Shown: positions 17,419-27,079 of the stretch, in pieces | Layout of the letters: each line of letters begins with the position of its first letter | Numbering within the stretch: position 1 is the stretch's first letter | NCBI GenBank assembly: GCA_029265125.1 | Contig: JAJUJX010000006.1 | Span: 1-64,000 of the forward strand | Direction: 5' to 3' | Source: Tolumonas sp008015085 | GTDB lineage: Bacteria > Pseudomonadota > Gammaproteobacteria > Enterobacterales > Aeromonadaceae | DNA: 64,000 bases | Program-made: the position numbers and the translations under genes | The notes under the pieces: model-generated | What the model was told of the DNA's origin: nothing | Databases searched by the model: none | The model's input: the letters and a program-made list of their open reading frames with translations, nothing else

Positions 17419-19836
17419 TCAGACGCCAGCTTCTTTTAGCAATAGGTCTATCAGCTCTGCTTCTGAGATGGGTTTAGACAACAGAAAACCCTGAGCCATA
17501 TGGCATTTTTTCTGCTCTAATAATCGCAATTGCTCGATAGTTTCAACCCCTTCAGCAATGACTCGCAGCGAAAATGCTTCAGCCAGTTGCAGGATAGAAT
17601 CAACCAGTTTCGGATTGCTCTCCAGCTGCATAATGTAGGAACGATCTATTTTAAGAACATCCAGCTGCAAATTGGTCAGGTGGCTGAGAGAGGTATAGCC
17701 CGTGCCAAAATCATCCAGTTCTATTTCAACGCCAATTTCTTTAAGTTTATGAACCATCATCCGGGCCACATCATCCAGCTCAACAATTGCGGTTTCAGTG
17801 ATTTCAATGCCAAAACGCTGTGGAGGGATGTTGTAACGGATCAGCATGCTGCGCACAGCTTCAGGATAAGCCGGATTAGATAACTCCGTGCCCGAAGCGT
17901 TGACCGCCAGACGAAAATCAGTAATGCCCCTACCCGCCAGTTTTCCCATGCACAGACAACCTTGCTCCAGTACCCAAAGATCGATATCCATGATCTGACC
18001 GGAAACTTCGGCAATCCGGATAAACCGATCAGGTGGCACCATGCCATACGATGGATGCTTCCAGCGTAGTAATGCCTCCGCACCAATAATTTTACCGCTA
18101 CTGATTTCATATTGCGGCTGATAAACAACAAAGCATTGCTGACTCGTAATTGCGGTCCGTAATTCAGATTCGAGCCACTTATCCTCCCGGATACGGGTGA
18201 CCATCTCATTATCTAATTGCACCCAGTAATTGCCCTGATAGCGGGCAGCCTGCCTGCGAGCCTTACTCACACCTTCAAGTAATTCCTCTAAACCGTTAGC
18301 TGTCTCAGGAAAACGAACAATACCCGCACTGAAACGCAGTTTAACGGCATAGTGGCCAAGCATGACGGGCTGCCTAAGCCGTTCAGCCAGCATTTCACAA
18401 ATAGCATTAGCGTCTGGCATATTGGCTTTATGAGACGCATCAGACTGCATACAAGGCAGCGTAAAGATAAATTCATCAGAGCCAGAGCGAGCCAGACACA
18501 ATAAACGGGCATGGCTGTCGCGATAGGTTTGCAGCAACTGCAATAATAGATGACTAATAAACTGTAATGCCTGATCACCCGTTCTGGCACCAAAGGTATT
18601 ATTAATCCAGGTGAGATTATGCAGTTTTAGCTGCGTCAGATAAAAATGGACTGGTGGCTTAACTGGCCGTTCAACCACATTTTGAATACATTTGATAAAT
18701 GCCGCCCGGTTACCAATACCTGTGAGCGGATCAATAAATGCCGCTCGTTCAAGTTCACGTTTGGAAATTTCCAACTGGCTGAACATGCCGGCAAAATGGT
18801 TATGCAATTCGGCCATTTCATCTTCAGCTGAAACCGGCTCAATTTCACTGACCTGACGAGCTGCAACTTGTTGCATCAAATCCCGTAACTTGCCAACCGG
18901 ACTCAAAATCAGGCGTTTCAGAACAACGTGTAGCAACCCCAGCAACAACAAACTGCTTAGTACCAGCCACATTGCTGTTGTCAAACGTAACTCATTAGCC
19001 TCCGCAGTCATGATCTTTTCCGGGATTAACGCCTGCAAAATTAACCCCTCGGTTAATGGTAAACGCCGGATAAGGTAGTCGCCTTCCGGCAGAGTGACGG
19101 CATCTTGCTCTGACTTATCACTACTACGCCATCCTAGTGGTGCATCACCTGTGATAAAAGCTTTAGATTTATCCAGCAATAAAAGATAGATGCCCTGCTC
19201 TGATTTTGGTTTGAGAAACATTTCACCAAATTTTTTCAACGAATAAGTTAGCACCAGGCTGTAGTGTTGTGCTGGCTCACCATCATTTGATATTTCCCTA
19301 CTGGTACGAACAAACTTAACACCTTGTTTGTACACAAATTCATCCAGCTCTGGTGAATACATCAGATAATTAAACTGATCTTTATCCGCTGCTTGTTCTG
19401 TCCAACGCTGCATAAATTGCTGATTACTGGGTGAGATACTGTCAAACGGATTAATGCCTTCACCCACCCGCAATACAGCCTGATTCAGGCTGTTAAACAG
19501 TGCCAGCTGTTGAAATCCTTTATTATCAACCAGAATCTGATGAAACATATGCTGAACACGTGTGCCAAGGTAAATCTTCTGCGAACCTGTGGCTTTCGTG
19601 GTCAGATATGCAATTACCACATCAATATTGGGTAGTTTTTTTAGCTCAAGCGTATTTCGGCGCAGTTCGTTCGTCAGATTGTCATTTACCGTGTTGGCTA
19701 TACTGGTTAATCGCAATTCCATATTACGGTCAGCCATATCCTCCAACCGGATCATACTCTGCAAGCCAAGCGCCAGCAGCGGCAAACTGACTACCGGTAA
19801 AAGAGTTATCAGTAGTTTACGGCCCAGCCCTTTCAT
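17419..19836 (-). CDS. Membrane GGDEF-EAL protein, MbaA-like c-di-GMP phosphodiesterase
   Basis: An 805-residue protein. A membrane helix (8-28), periplasmic domain (about 30-285) and second helix (287-306) are followed by HAMP, GGDEF and EAL domains. The GGDEF site is degenerate (GSDEF, 452-456), arguing against cyclase activity. The EAL domain keeps its metal and catalytic residues: E587 (EALLRW), DDFGTG (708-713), K729, AEGVET (761-766) and Q782. It overlaps the upstream PotD-like gene by 4 bases (ATGA). That pairing matches NspS-MbaA of Vibrio cholerae, where a polyamine-binding protein controls the phosphodiesterase through its periplasmic domain. Confidence 0.88.
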   Translation of the reverse strand: MKGLGRKLLITLLPVVSLPLLALGLQSMIRLEDMADRNMELRLTSIANTVNDNLTNELRRNTLELKKLPNIDVVIAYLTTKATGSQKIYLGTRVQHMFHQILVDNKGFQQLALFNSLNQAVLRVGEGINPFDSISPSNQQFMQRWTEQAADKDQFNYLMYSPELDEFVYKQGVKFVRTSREISNDGEPAQHYSLVLTYSLKKFGEMFLKPKSEQGIYLLLLDKSKAFITGDAPLGWRSSDKSEQDAVTLPEGDYLIRRLPLTEGLILQALIPEKIMTAEANELRLTTAMWLVLSSLLLLGLLHVVLKRLILSPVGKLRDLMQQVAARQVSEIEPVSAEDEMAELHNHFAGMFSQLEISKRELERAAFIDPLTGIGNRAAFIKCIQNVVERPVKPPVHFYLTQLKLHNLTWINNTFGARTGDQALQFISHLLLQLLQTYRDSHARLLCLARSGSDEFIFTLPCMQSDASHKANMPDANAICEMLAERLRQPVMLGHYAVKLRFSAGIVRFPETANGLEELLEGVSKARRQAARYQGNYWVQLDNEMVTRIREDKWLESELRTAITSQQCFVVYQPQYEISSGKIIGAEALLRWKHPSYGMVPPDRFIRIAEVSGQIMDIDLWVLEQGCLCMGKLAGRGITDFRLAVNASGTELSNPAYPEAVRSMLIRYNIPPQRFGIEITETAIVELDDVARMMVHKLKEIGVEIELDDFGTGYTSLSHLTNLQLDVLKIDRSYIMQLESNPKLVDSILQLAEAFSLRVIAEGVETIEQLRLLEQKKCHMAQGFLLSKPISEAELIDLLLKEAGV

Positions 19837-20849
19837 TTCAGCACCGAGAAATAAATTGTCGTTCGCAATTCATTGCTGCTGACATCCGGGTTATAGAACT
19901 CTGAGCGCCGCAGCTGCTCTGGTGGTGGGTAACTGACCGGATTACTCCGAATACTGTCTGGTAAAAAATCAGTTTTTAATGCCGGTGTAAATCCCATGGT
20001 TTTGCCATTTAACAGCGCGATTTCCGGGCGGGATATAAAACTGATAAAGCGCCGGGCGTTATTCTGGTGCCGACTGGATTTCAGGATTGTCATACAATCC
20101 AGCCATAATGGTGACCCTTCTTCCGGAACCACATATACCCAATCGTTATGCTCTGATTCTTGCCGAACAATATTGAAATCGCCGCTATAAACCATCATCG
20201 CAGCAATTTGTTCTCTCACCTCACTGTTTGCTATCGCAGCAAATGAGAGCTGGTATTCGGCAACATGGGGCTGCTGCTGACGCAATAACTGATATGCAGC
20301 CATCAATTCATCGCGAGAATGGGTATTAATCGAAAACCCCGCCGCTTTCAATGCGACAGAAACCAAATCATAGGTATCATCGACCATCACTATCCGGCCA
20401 GATAACACCGCTTCTGGCTGAAGAATTTGTTTCCATTGCGTGATTGGTCTGGTCACCAGGCTACTACGATAAGCAATACCAATTGATCCCCACATATAAG
20501 GCACAGCTAGGTTGGTACAACGAGAAGAGAACATTGGTTCTATAGCGTCACTCCTGACGCGAGCCGACTCAGGGATGGGAATAAATAACTCCTGCCACAC
20601 AGGATCATGCAGTGAAAGGCTGTCGATGAAAACAATATCAAATTCAGGCGGGTAGCCACCGGATAACAGACGATTGCGGGCTTCATCACTGTCATAATTC
20701 ACTTCTTTGACATGAATGCCCGTTTCTTGCTCAAAGCGGGATTTCACCTCCGGTGCCAGGTAATGCTCCCAGGTGTAAATCACCAATTCGTCTTGAGCCT
20801 GAGCTACTCCGGCCCACAGCAGTAATAGCGCACTAAACCAGCGAATCAT
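19833..20849 (-). CDS. PotD-like periplasmic binding protein, NspS-like polyamine sensor
   Basis: A 338-residue periplasmic binding protein of the spermidine/putrescine family. The signal peptide is cleaved near GVAQA/QDE, and the mature part begins LVIYTWEHYLAPEV, as in PotD and NspS. No PotABC genes are nearby. Its stop overlaps the start of the GGDEF-EAL gene by 4 bases. This favours a signalling role, with the protein reporting polyamine levels to that membrane enzyme. The actual ligand cannot be read from the sequence. Confidence 0.83.
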   Translation of the reverse strand: MIRWFSALLLLWAGVAQAQDELVIYTWEHYLAPEVKSRFEQETGIHVKEVNYDSDEARNRLLSGGYPPEFDIVFIDSLSLHDPVWQELFIPIPESARVRSDAIEPMFSSRCTNLAVPYMWGSIGIAYRSSLVTRPITQWKQILQPEAVLSGRIVMVDDTYDLVSVALKAAGFSINTHSRDELMAAYQLLRQQQPHVAEYQLSFAAIANSEVREQIAAMMVYSGDFNIVRQESEHNDWVYVVPEEGSPLWLDCMTILKSSRHQNNARRFISFISRPEIALLNGKTMGFTPALKTDFLPDSIRSNPVSYPPPEQLRRSEFYNPDVSSNELRTTIYFSVLK

Positions 20850-20967
20850 CCCGTTATCCCTTTAATGCATATCGTTGTCCTGTTTTAGGCCATCTCAGAT
20901 CCAATGGAGGCACTATTAACTATAGTCTATCCCGTAACCGAAGCAGACCTGGTTCGCATTTCGCTAT

Positions 20968-21001
20968 AAAAAAACCCCGGAGATGTGATCTTCCGGGGTT
21001 T
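20968..21001 (-). terminator. Rho-independent terminator of the dnaA-gyrB operon
   Basis: On the minus strand AACCCCGGA (complement of 20992-21000) pairs with TCCGGGGTT (20973-20981) and is followed by a run of T residues. It lies just downstream of the gyrB stop. Confidence 0.9.
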
Positions 21002-21027
21002 ATTAGTTTTAACGACTAGTGTAGGGC

Positions 21028-23448
21028 TTAGATGTCGAGATTTGCTACTTTCAGCGCATTGCTTTCGATGAATTCACGACGAGGTTCGACATTGTCCCCC
21101 ATCAGGGTAGCAAACAACTGATCCGCAGCAATCGCATCTTCAATCGTTACGCGCAGCATACGGCGCGTCATTGGATCCATCGTGGTTTCCCAAAGCTGTT
21201 CCGGGTTCATTTCGCCCAGACCTTTATAGCGCTGGATATACAAACCGCGTTTGCCTTCATCCAGCAGGATCTGCAGCGCTTCTTCGAAGCTGGTTACCGG
21301 ACGAACTTTGTCACCACGTTTCAAGAAACCGGTCGGTTCTATCAGGTTAGTGATCTGCTGGCCAATGTTAACAATCTGCTGATATTCCGGTGAACTCAGG
21401 AACTCAAAACCCAGCTGATAGTGTTTTTCGACACCATGCTGACGCAACAGAATTTGCGGCAGATAAACACCATGCTCTGCGTGACGGTGTACTGACAAGG
21501 CATATTGCGAGCCATTATTACCGTGCTCATCCAGGTTGCGTTGTAACTGCGCAACCCATGCCTTGGCCTGGGTTTCATCTTTCAGTGCCTCTATGGTCAG
21601 CACAGGCAGAATCAGCAACTGTTGCAGCACCGCTTCCGGCAGACGACGCGCCAGGCGGGTGATCAGATGTTGCGCAGTCCGGTATTCCAGTACCATTTTT
21701 TCCAGCTGGGCACCGGAAATAGCCGGTGCAGAATCGTTCACATACAATTCCGCACCATCCAGTGCCAGTGTGGTCTGGTATTCCAGCAACGACTCTTCAT
21801 CTTTGATGTACTGTTCCTGTTTACCTTTTTTCACTTTATACAACGGTGGCTGCGCAATATAAACATATCCACGTTCAATGATCTCCGGCATCTGACGATA
21901 GAAGAAGGTCAACAGCAGCGTACGGATATGCGCACCGTCGACGTCCGCATCGGTCATGATGATGACGTTGTGATAACGCATTTTATCCGGATTGTATTCA
22001 TCGCGACCGATGCCACAACCCAGCGCAGTGATCAGCGTGCCAACCTCCTGAGAAGAGATCATCTTGTCAAAACGGGCTTTTTCGACGTTCAGGATCTTAC
22101 CTTTCAGAGGCAGAATCGCCTGATACTTGCGGTTACGTCCCTGCTTGGCAGAGCCACCCGCAGAGTCACCTTCCACGAGGTACAGTTCAGAGAGTGCCGG
22201 GTCACGTTCCTGACAATCAGCCAGTTTGCCCGGCAGACCTGCGATATCCAGTGCCCCTTTACGACGGGTCATTTCACGCGCTTTACGTGCCGCTTCACGG
22301 GCACGTGCCGCATCAATGATCTTGCCGACAATGATCTTGGCTTCGCCCGGATTTTCCAGCAGGTATTCGTCCAGCTTCTCACCCATTGCCTGTTCAACCG
22401 CCGTCTTCACTTCAGAAGAAACCAGCTTGTCTTTGGTCTGTGAGGAGAATTTCGGATCCGGAACTTTCACTGAAATTACCGCAGTCAGACCTTCACGCGC
22501 ATCGTCACCTGACGCCGAGGTTTTGGCTTTTTTGCTGTAACCCTCTTTATCCATATAAGTGTTCAGCGTGCGGGTCAGCGCAGCACGGAAACCAGCTAAG
22601 TGCGTACCACCATCACGTTGCGGAATGTTGTTAGTAAAGCAGTAGACGTTTTCCTGATAGGCATCGTTCCACTGCATCGCCACTTCCACCGCAATGCCAT
22701 CTTCACGCGCCAGATCAAAATAGAACGCTTTCTGATGGATTGGCGTTTTGTTCTGGTTCAGGTATTCCACAAACGCGCGGATGCCGCCTTCATAGTGGAA
22801 ATGATCTTCACGGCCATCACGTTCATCAATCAGACGAATGGAAACACCGGAGTTCAGGAATGACAGTTCGCGGAAACGACGCGCCAGAATTTCATAACGG
22901 AAAGTCACGTCGGAGAAAATCGACGGGCTTGGCCAGAAACGGATTTCAGTACCGGTATTACCGTCACACTCACCGACCACAGCCAGCGGTGCATCCGGCT
23001 CACCAAGGAAATAGGTTTGCTGATGAATTTTGCCGTTACGGTGGATGGTCAGCAGCAATTTGTCTGACAGCGCGTTAACCACAGACACACCCACGCCGTG
23101 CAGACCGCCAGATACCTTATACGAGTTATCATCAAACTTACCACCGGCATGCAGCACGGTCATGATGACTTCAGCCGCAGAACGGCCTTCTTCTTTGTGC
23201 ATATCCACCGGGATACCACGACCGTTATCGCGGACAGAAACAGAACCGTCTTCATGAATGCGCGCCACGATGTCCGTGCAATAACCAGCCAGTGCTTCGT
23301 CGATGGAGTTATCCATCACTTCGAATACCATGTGGTGCAGACCGGTACCGTCATCGGTATCCCCGATATACATACCAGGGCGTTTACGTACCGCATCCAG
23401 CCCTTTCAGTACCTTAATACTCGAGGAGTCGTAAGTATTCTCGCTCAT
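21028..23448 (-). CDS. gyrB: DNA gyrase subunit B
   Basis: An 806-residue ATPase subunit of gyrase, which introduces negative supercoils. It has the GHKL ATPase domain (EVMDNSIDEALAG, GRGIPVD, GGLHGVG), the transducer, and a TOPRIM domain (EGDSAGG and DADVDGAHI). It is of the long gammaproteobacterial type with the extra TOPRIM insert. The start MSENTYDSSS at 23448 matches the family; the open frame upstream passes through the parS site and is not coding here. It is the last gene of dnaA-dnaN-recF-gyrB. Confidence 0.97.
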   Translation of the reverse strand: MSENTYDSSSIKVLKGLDAVRKRPGMYIGDTDDGTGLHHMVFEVMDNSIDEALAGYCTDIVARIHEDGSVSVRDNGRGIPVDMHKEEGRSAAEVIMTVLHAGGKFDDNSYKVSGGLHGVGVSVVNALSDKLLLTIHRNGKIHQQTYFLGEPDAPLAVVGECDGNTGTEIRFWPSPSIFSDVTFRYEILARRFRELSFLNSGVSIRLIDERDGREDHFHYEGGIRAFVEYLNQNKTPIHQKAFYFDLAREDGIAVEVAMQWNDAYQENVYCFTNNIPQRDGGTHLAGFRAALTRTLNTYMDKEGYSKKAKTSASGDDAREGLTAVISVKVPDPKFSSQTKDKLVSSEVKTAVEQAMGEKLDEYLLENPGEAKIIVGKIIDAARAREAARKAREMTRRKGALDIAGLPGKLADCQERDPALSELYLVEGDSAGGSAKQGRNRKYQAILPLKGKILNVEKARFDKMISSQEVGTLITALGCGIGRDEYNPDKMRYHNVIIMTDADVDGAHIRTLLLTFFYRQMPEIIERGYVYIAQPPLYKVKKGKQEQYIKDEESLLEYQTTLALDGAELYVNDSAPAISGAQLEKMVLEYRTAQHLITRLARRLPEAVLQQLLILPVLTIEALKDETQAKAWVAQLQRNLDEHGNNGSQYALSVHRHAEHGVYLPQILLRQHGVEKHYQLGFEFLSSPEYQQIVNIGQQITNLIEPTGFLKRGDKVRPVTSFEEALQILLDEGKRGLYIQRYKGLGEMNPEQLWETTMDPMTRRMLRVTIEDAIAADQLFATLMGDNVEPRREFIESNALKVANLDI

Positions 23449-23468
23449 GTTTATTCTCGCATTATCGA

Positions 23469-24542
23469 CTATTCGGTGATGTTGCCCTGTTTCACGTGAA
23501 ACAGACGGCAATCAAATTCTTGCATCATGCCCTGCAACGGTTGCTGATCAATGGCGGTGATGAACACCTGTGATTCACATTGCTGTAACCGCTTAGCCAG
23601 CACATAGCGTTTCTCCGCATCCAGCTCTGACGCAAAATCATCTATCAAAAACAGACAGCTCTTTTCACTGTGTTGGCGCAGATATAATCCCTGAGCCAGA
23701 CGTAATGCACATACCAGTAATTTGAGCTGTCCGCGTGACAGTAAATCCTGTACCGGAACCCCTTCGGCCCGGAGCCGTAAATCCGCCCGATGCGGGCCAA
23801 TGGCGGTGTGACCTAACTGCCGGTCACGTTCAAAACCTTCCTGCAGCAGCACGGCTAATTCCTGCTCCTGCTGCCAACCTGCATAAAAGGTGGCCTGAAA
23901 AGTATATTCGGGTAACAACTCCTGACAGATCTGCTGCACCAGCGGCAGCAAAGCCTGACAATATTGTTGCCGGAATACACTGAGCGCCCGACTGAATTCC
24001 GCTAATTGCTGATCCCAGTAGGCTAATGGCGCATACTGCGTGGATTGTCGCAGTAATGCATTACGCTGTTTCAGCAGACGCCGCACTTTTCCCCATAACG
24101 GGAAAAATGCCTGCTCCACGTGAAACACGCCCCAATCCACAAACGCACGCCGTTGTTGCGGCCCACCCGTCAACAGATTATACCCTTCGGGATGGATCAG
24201 TTGCAGCGGTAACAGGCTCGCCAGTTGCGCCAGCTTATCGGCACTTTTGCCACCGATTTTCAGCTGTGTATCGCCCTGTCGATCTTTTTGCAACCCAACA
24301 TTCACTGACTGGTCATCCAATTGCAGCTGGGCGAACAGCGTAAAAGCCTTCTCCCCCTGCATGATCACACGGTTCGTGAGATGTGTACGGAAAGAACGTC
24401 CAAGGCTCAGGTAATGGATGGCTTCCAGTACACTGGATTTACCACTGCCATTATGACCTAACAGTAAATTCATCCCGCCAGACGGATAGATTTCCGCCTG
24501 ACTGAGATTACGAAAATGCTGGATCTGCAGCTTGTGCAGCAT
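23469..24542 (-). CDS. recF: DNA replication and repair protein RecF
   Basis: A 357-residue SMC-like ATPase that helps load RecA at gaps with RecO and RecR. It contains Walker A GHNGSGKSS, the ABC signature LLSRGQLKLL and Walker B CLFLIDDFASELD. It starts 5 bases after dnaN and ends 20 bases before gyrB. Its last codons (FHVKQG) are written by a perfect parS site, and an internal FHVEQ stretch by a weaker parS-like site. Confidence 0.96.
   Translation of the reverse strand: MLHKLQIQHFRNLSQAEIYPSGGMNLLLGHNGSGKSSVLEAIHYLSLGRSFRTHLTNRVIMQGEKAFTLFAQLQLDDQSVNVGLQKDRQGDTQLKIGGKSADKLAQLASLLPLQLIHPEGYNLLTGGPQQRRAFVDWGVFHVEQAFFPLWGKVRRLLKQRNALLRQSTQYAPLAYWDQQLAEFSRALSVFRQQYCQALLPLVQQICQELLPEYTFQATFYAGWQQEQELAVLLQEGFERDRQLGHTAIGPHRADLRLRAEGVPVQDLLSRGQLKLLVCALRLAQGLYLRQHSEKSCLFLIDDFASELDAEKRYVLAKRLQQCESQVFITAIDQQPLQGMMQEFDCRLFHVKQGNITE
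23488..23503. other. parS: parS centromere site (perfect) inside recF
   Basis: TGTTTCACGTGAAACA matches the parS consensus exactly and lies within the last codons of recF, about 22 kb from oriC. Confidence 0.92.
24112..24127. other. Degenerate parS-like site inside recF
   Basis: TGCTCCACGTGAAACA differs from the parS consensus at 2 of 16 positions, both in one half-site. It lies 624 bases from the perfect site in the same gene. Binding by ParB may be weak or absent. Confidence 0.45.
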
Positions 24543-24547
24543 GCGGT

Positions 24548-25651
24548 CTACAGACGCATCGGCATGACGACATACTGCGCATCGTCATTGCTGGCATCTT
24601 CTACCAGCGCACTGCTGTTTGCATCAGTCAGGTACCACTTCACCTGGTCACATTTTAACGCATTCAGCACGTCGAGCACATAGGAGACGTTAAATCCGAC
24701 CTCCATTTCCGGCCCTTCATACTGCACATCAACGATCTCTTCAGCCTCTTCCTGTTCCGGATTATTGGCTGTGATGTGAAGCAGGTTGGTTTTCAGATGA
24801 AGACGAACGCCACGGAATTTTTCATTGGAAAGGATCGCTGCACGGGAAAATGCCTGTTTCAGCAGCTCGCGTTCAGCGATAAGAATTTTGTCACTCTGAC
24901 GCGGGAATACCCGGCGGTAATCAGGGAACCGGCCATCGACCAGCTTGGAGGTGAAAATAAAGCCTTCCGCTTCCGCTCGCAGGTTGTTCTGACCAATCTG
25001 CACGCGAATAGGTCGATCATCATTTTCCAGCAGGCGTACCAGCTCCAGCACCCCTTTACGCGGCAGGATCACCTGATGCTCAGTCTGTGCTTCACTCAGC
25101 ACTTCACGGCGGCAGGTGGCCAAACGGTGACCGTCCGTACCGACAGTACGCAGCCCTTGCCCGCTGGTTTCAAACAACATGCCGTTCAGATAAAAACGCA
25201 CGTCCTGACTCGCCATTGAGAACAGTGTGGCTTCCATCAGACGTTTCAGCTCCTGCTGACTGATTTCAAACTCTAATACCGAATTCCACTCTTCGATATT
25301 CGGATAGTCACTTGCCGGTAACGTTGACAGCGAATAGCGGCTACGACCAGAACGCAGAATTAACCGTTCACCTTCCAGCACAAAATCCAGCAACGAACCA
25401 TCTGGCAGACCACGGCAGATATCCAGCAATTTACGGGCGGGTGTGGTCACACTCCCGGAAATGACATTACCGCTTAATGGCACCAAACCAATCATTTCCA
25501 CTTCCAGATCGGTACCAGTCAACGACAGGCGCTGCTCGGTCACGTTCAACAGCAAGTTACTCAGAATAGGTAATGTCGGACGACCACCGATAGAACCGGA
25601 TACCAACTGCAATGGCCGCAGCAGACTGTCACGGCTAATGGAAAATTGCAT
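24548..25651 (-). CDS. dnaN: DNA polymerase III beta sliding clamp
   Basis: A 367-residue processivity clamp made of three similar domains. It starts MQFSISRDSLLRPLQLVSG and ends with the conserved PMRL. The clamp dimer encircles DNA and binds polymerase III and Hda. It lies 18 bases after dnaA and just before recF. Confidence 0.97.
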   Translation of the reverse strand: MQFSISRDSLLRPLQLVSGSIGGRPTLPILSNLLLNVTEQRLSLTGTDLEVEMIGLVPLSGNVISGSVTTPARKLLDICRGLPDGSLLDFVLEGERLILRSGRSRYSLSTLPASDYPNIEEWNSVLEFEISQQELKRLMEATLFSMASQDVRFYLNGMLFETSGQGLRTVGTDGHRLATCRREVLSEAQTEHQVILPRKGVLELVRLLENDDRPIRVQIGQNNLRAEAEGFIFTSKLVDGRFPDYRRVFPRQSDKILIAERELLKQAFSRAAILSNEKFRGVRLHLKTNLLHITANNPEQEEAEEIVDVQYEGPEMEVGFNVSYVLDVLNALKCDQVKWYLTDANSSALVEDASNDDAQYVVMPMRL

Positions 25652-25669
25652 GGACTGTTTCTCCCGCGA

Positions 25670-27064
25670 TTAAGAGGAAAGGGTTCGGATCAGATTCGAG
25701 TAATCTTCTTTAATATCATTACTCTCTTCACGCAGCTCGGCTATTTTACGACAGGCATGCAGCACAGTGGTATGGTCTCGGCCACCAAAGGCATCACCAA
25801 TTTCCGGCAGACTGTGGTTGGTCAGCTCTTTCGCCAGCGCCATCGCCAGCTGACGCGGACGCGCCACCGAACGGGAACGGCGCTTGGAGAGCAGATCAGC
25901 CACTTTAATCTTGTAATATTCAGCGACCGTTTTCTGAATGTTTTCGATCGTGACCAGCTTTTCCTGCAACGCCAGCATATCGCGCAGTGCTTCACGCACA
26001 AAATCGATGTTGATTGGCTTGCCGGTAAAACGGGCATTAGCAATCACACGGTTCAGCGCACCTTCCAGCTCACGCACATTAGAACGCAGGCGTTTGGCAA
26101 TGAAGAAGGCGACTTCATGCGGCAGATGAATTTTATTTTCTTCTGCTTTACGCATCAGGATCGCCACACGAGTTTCCAGCTCAGGCGGTTCGATCGCGAT
26201 CGTTAAGCCCCAGCCAAAACGCGATTTCAGACGATCTTCTACACCGTCAATCTCTTTTGGATAACGGTCGGAGGTCAGAATGATCTGCTGGTTACCTTCC
26301 AGCAATGCATTGAAGGTATGAAAGAATTCTTCCTGTGAACGCTCTTTCTTGGCGAAAAACTGAATATCGTCGATCAGCAGCGCATCGACACTGCGGTAAT
26401 AACGCTGGAATTCCTGAATCGCGTTGTTCTGCAGTGCTTTAACCATATCCTGCACAAAACGCTCCGACTGCATGTAGATCACTTTCGCATTCGGTTTGCG
26501 TGCACGAATGCCATTCCCCACCGCATGCAGCAAGTGTGTTTTACCTAAGCCGGTGCCACCATAGAGGAACAACGGGTTATACGCACCACCCGGATTTTCT
26601 GCAACCTGATGGGCTGCCGCCAGCGCCAGCTGGTTTGACTTACCTTCAACGAAATTCACAAAAGTATAACTTTCGTTGATATTGCTCTTGTGGTTGATCT
26701 CCGGCACTGAGTCCTGTTTGCTTACCCAGGAAGGCACGGTGATCGCCGGCTCAGTACGGACATCAGCTACCGGAGCGGACGTTGATGCCGGCGCAGAAGC
26801 GACAGAAGCCGCCGCCGCAGGACGACGCCCTACGGCAAAATGCAGGGTCGGTGCATCGGCACCACAAATCTCGGTGAATAAACTATTGATGCGTAACAGG
26901 TATTTATCGCGAACCCAGTCAAGAATAAACCGGTTAGCGGCATACAGGGTCAGCGAACGATCACCAAACTCTGCCTGAAGCGGCCGGATCCACAAGCCGA
27001 ACTCACCGGACGGTAATTCTTCCTGCAGCCGTGTCAGGCATTGCTGCCATAGCGAAGCGGTCAC
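25670..27064 (-). CDS. dnaA: Chromosomal replication initiator DnaA
   Basis: A 464-residue AAA+ initiator. Domain I (about 1-90) binds DnaB/DiaA, domain II is a variable Ala/Pro-rich linker, domain III has Walker A GGTGLGKTH and Walker B LLIDDIQF, and domain IV ends with the box-binding motif GGRDHTTVLHACRKI. The start codon is GTG at 27064 with GGGGTG upstream. It heads the dnaA-dnaN-recF-gyrB operon and acts at oriC, which lies 19 kb away near mnmG. Confidence 0.97.
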   Translation of the reverse strand: MTASLWQQCLTRLQEELPSGEFGLWIRPLQAEFGDRSLTLYAANRFILDWVRDKYLLRINSLFTEICGADAPTLHFAVGRRPAAAASVASAPASTSAPVADVRTEPAITVPSWVSKQDSVPEINHKSNINESYTFVNFVEGKSNQLALAAAHQVAENPGGAYNPLFLYGGTGLGKTHLLHAVGNGIRARKPNAKVIYMQSERFVQDMVKALQNNAIQEFQRYYRSVDALLIDDIQFFAKKERSQEEFFHTFNALLEGNQQIILTSDRYPKEIDGVEDRLKSRFGWGLTIAIEPPELETRVAILMRKAEENKIHLPHEVAFFIAKRLRSNVRELEGALNRVIANARFTGKPINIDFVREALRDMLALQEKLVTIENIQKTVAEYYKIKVADLLSKRRSRSVARPRQLAMALAKELTNHSLPEIGDAFGGRDHTTVLHACRKIAELREESNDIKEDYSNLIRTLSS

Positions 27065-27079
27065 TTTTCACCCCTGTCT

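Noticed and set aside
21622..22443. A 273-codon open frame antisense to gyrB
   Set aside because: Shadow of gyrB; low-complexity, Phe/Arg/Gln-rich translation and no ribosome site.
23449..23511. N-terminal extension of GyrB through the parS site
   Set aside because: GyrB proteins start at MSENTYDSSS; the extra codons only translate the parS palindrome.
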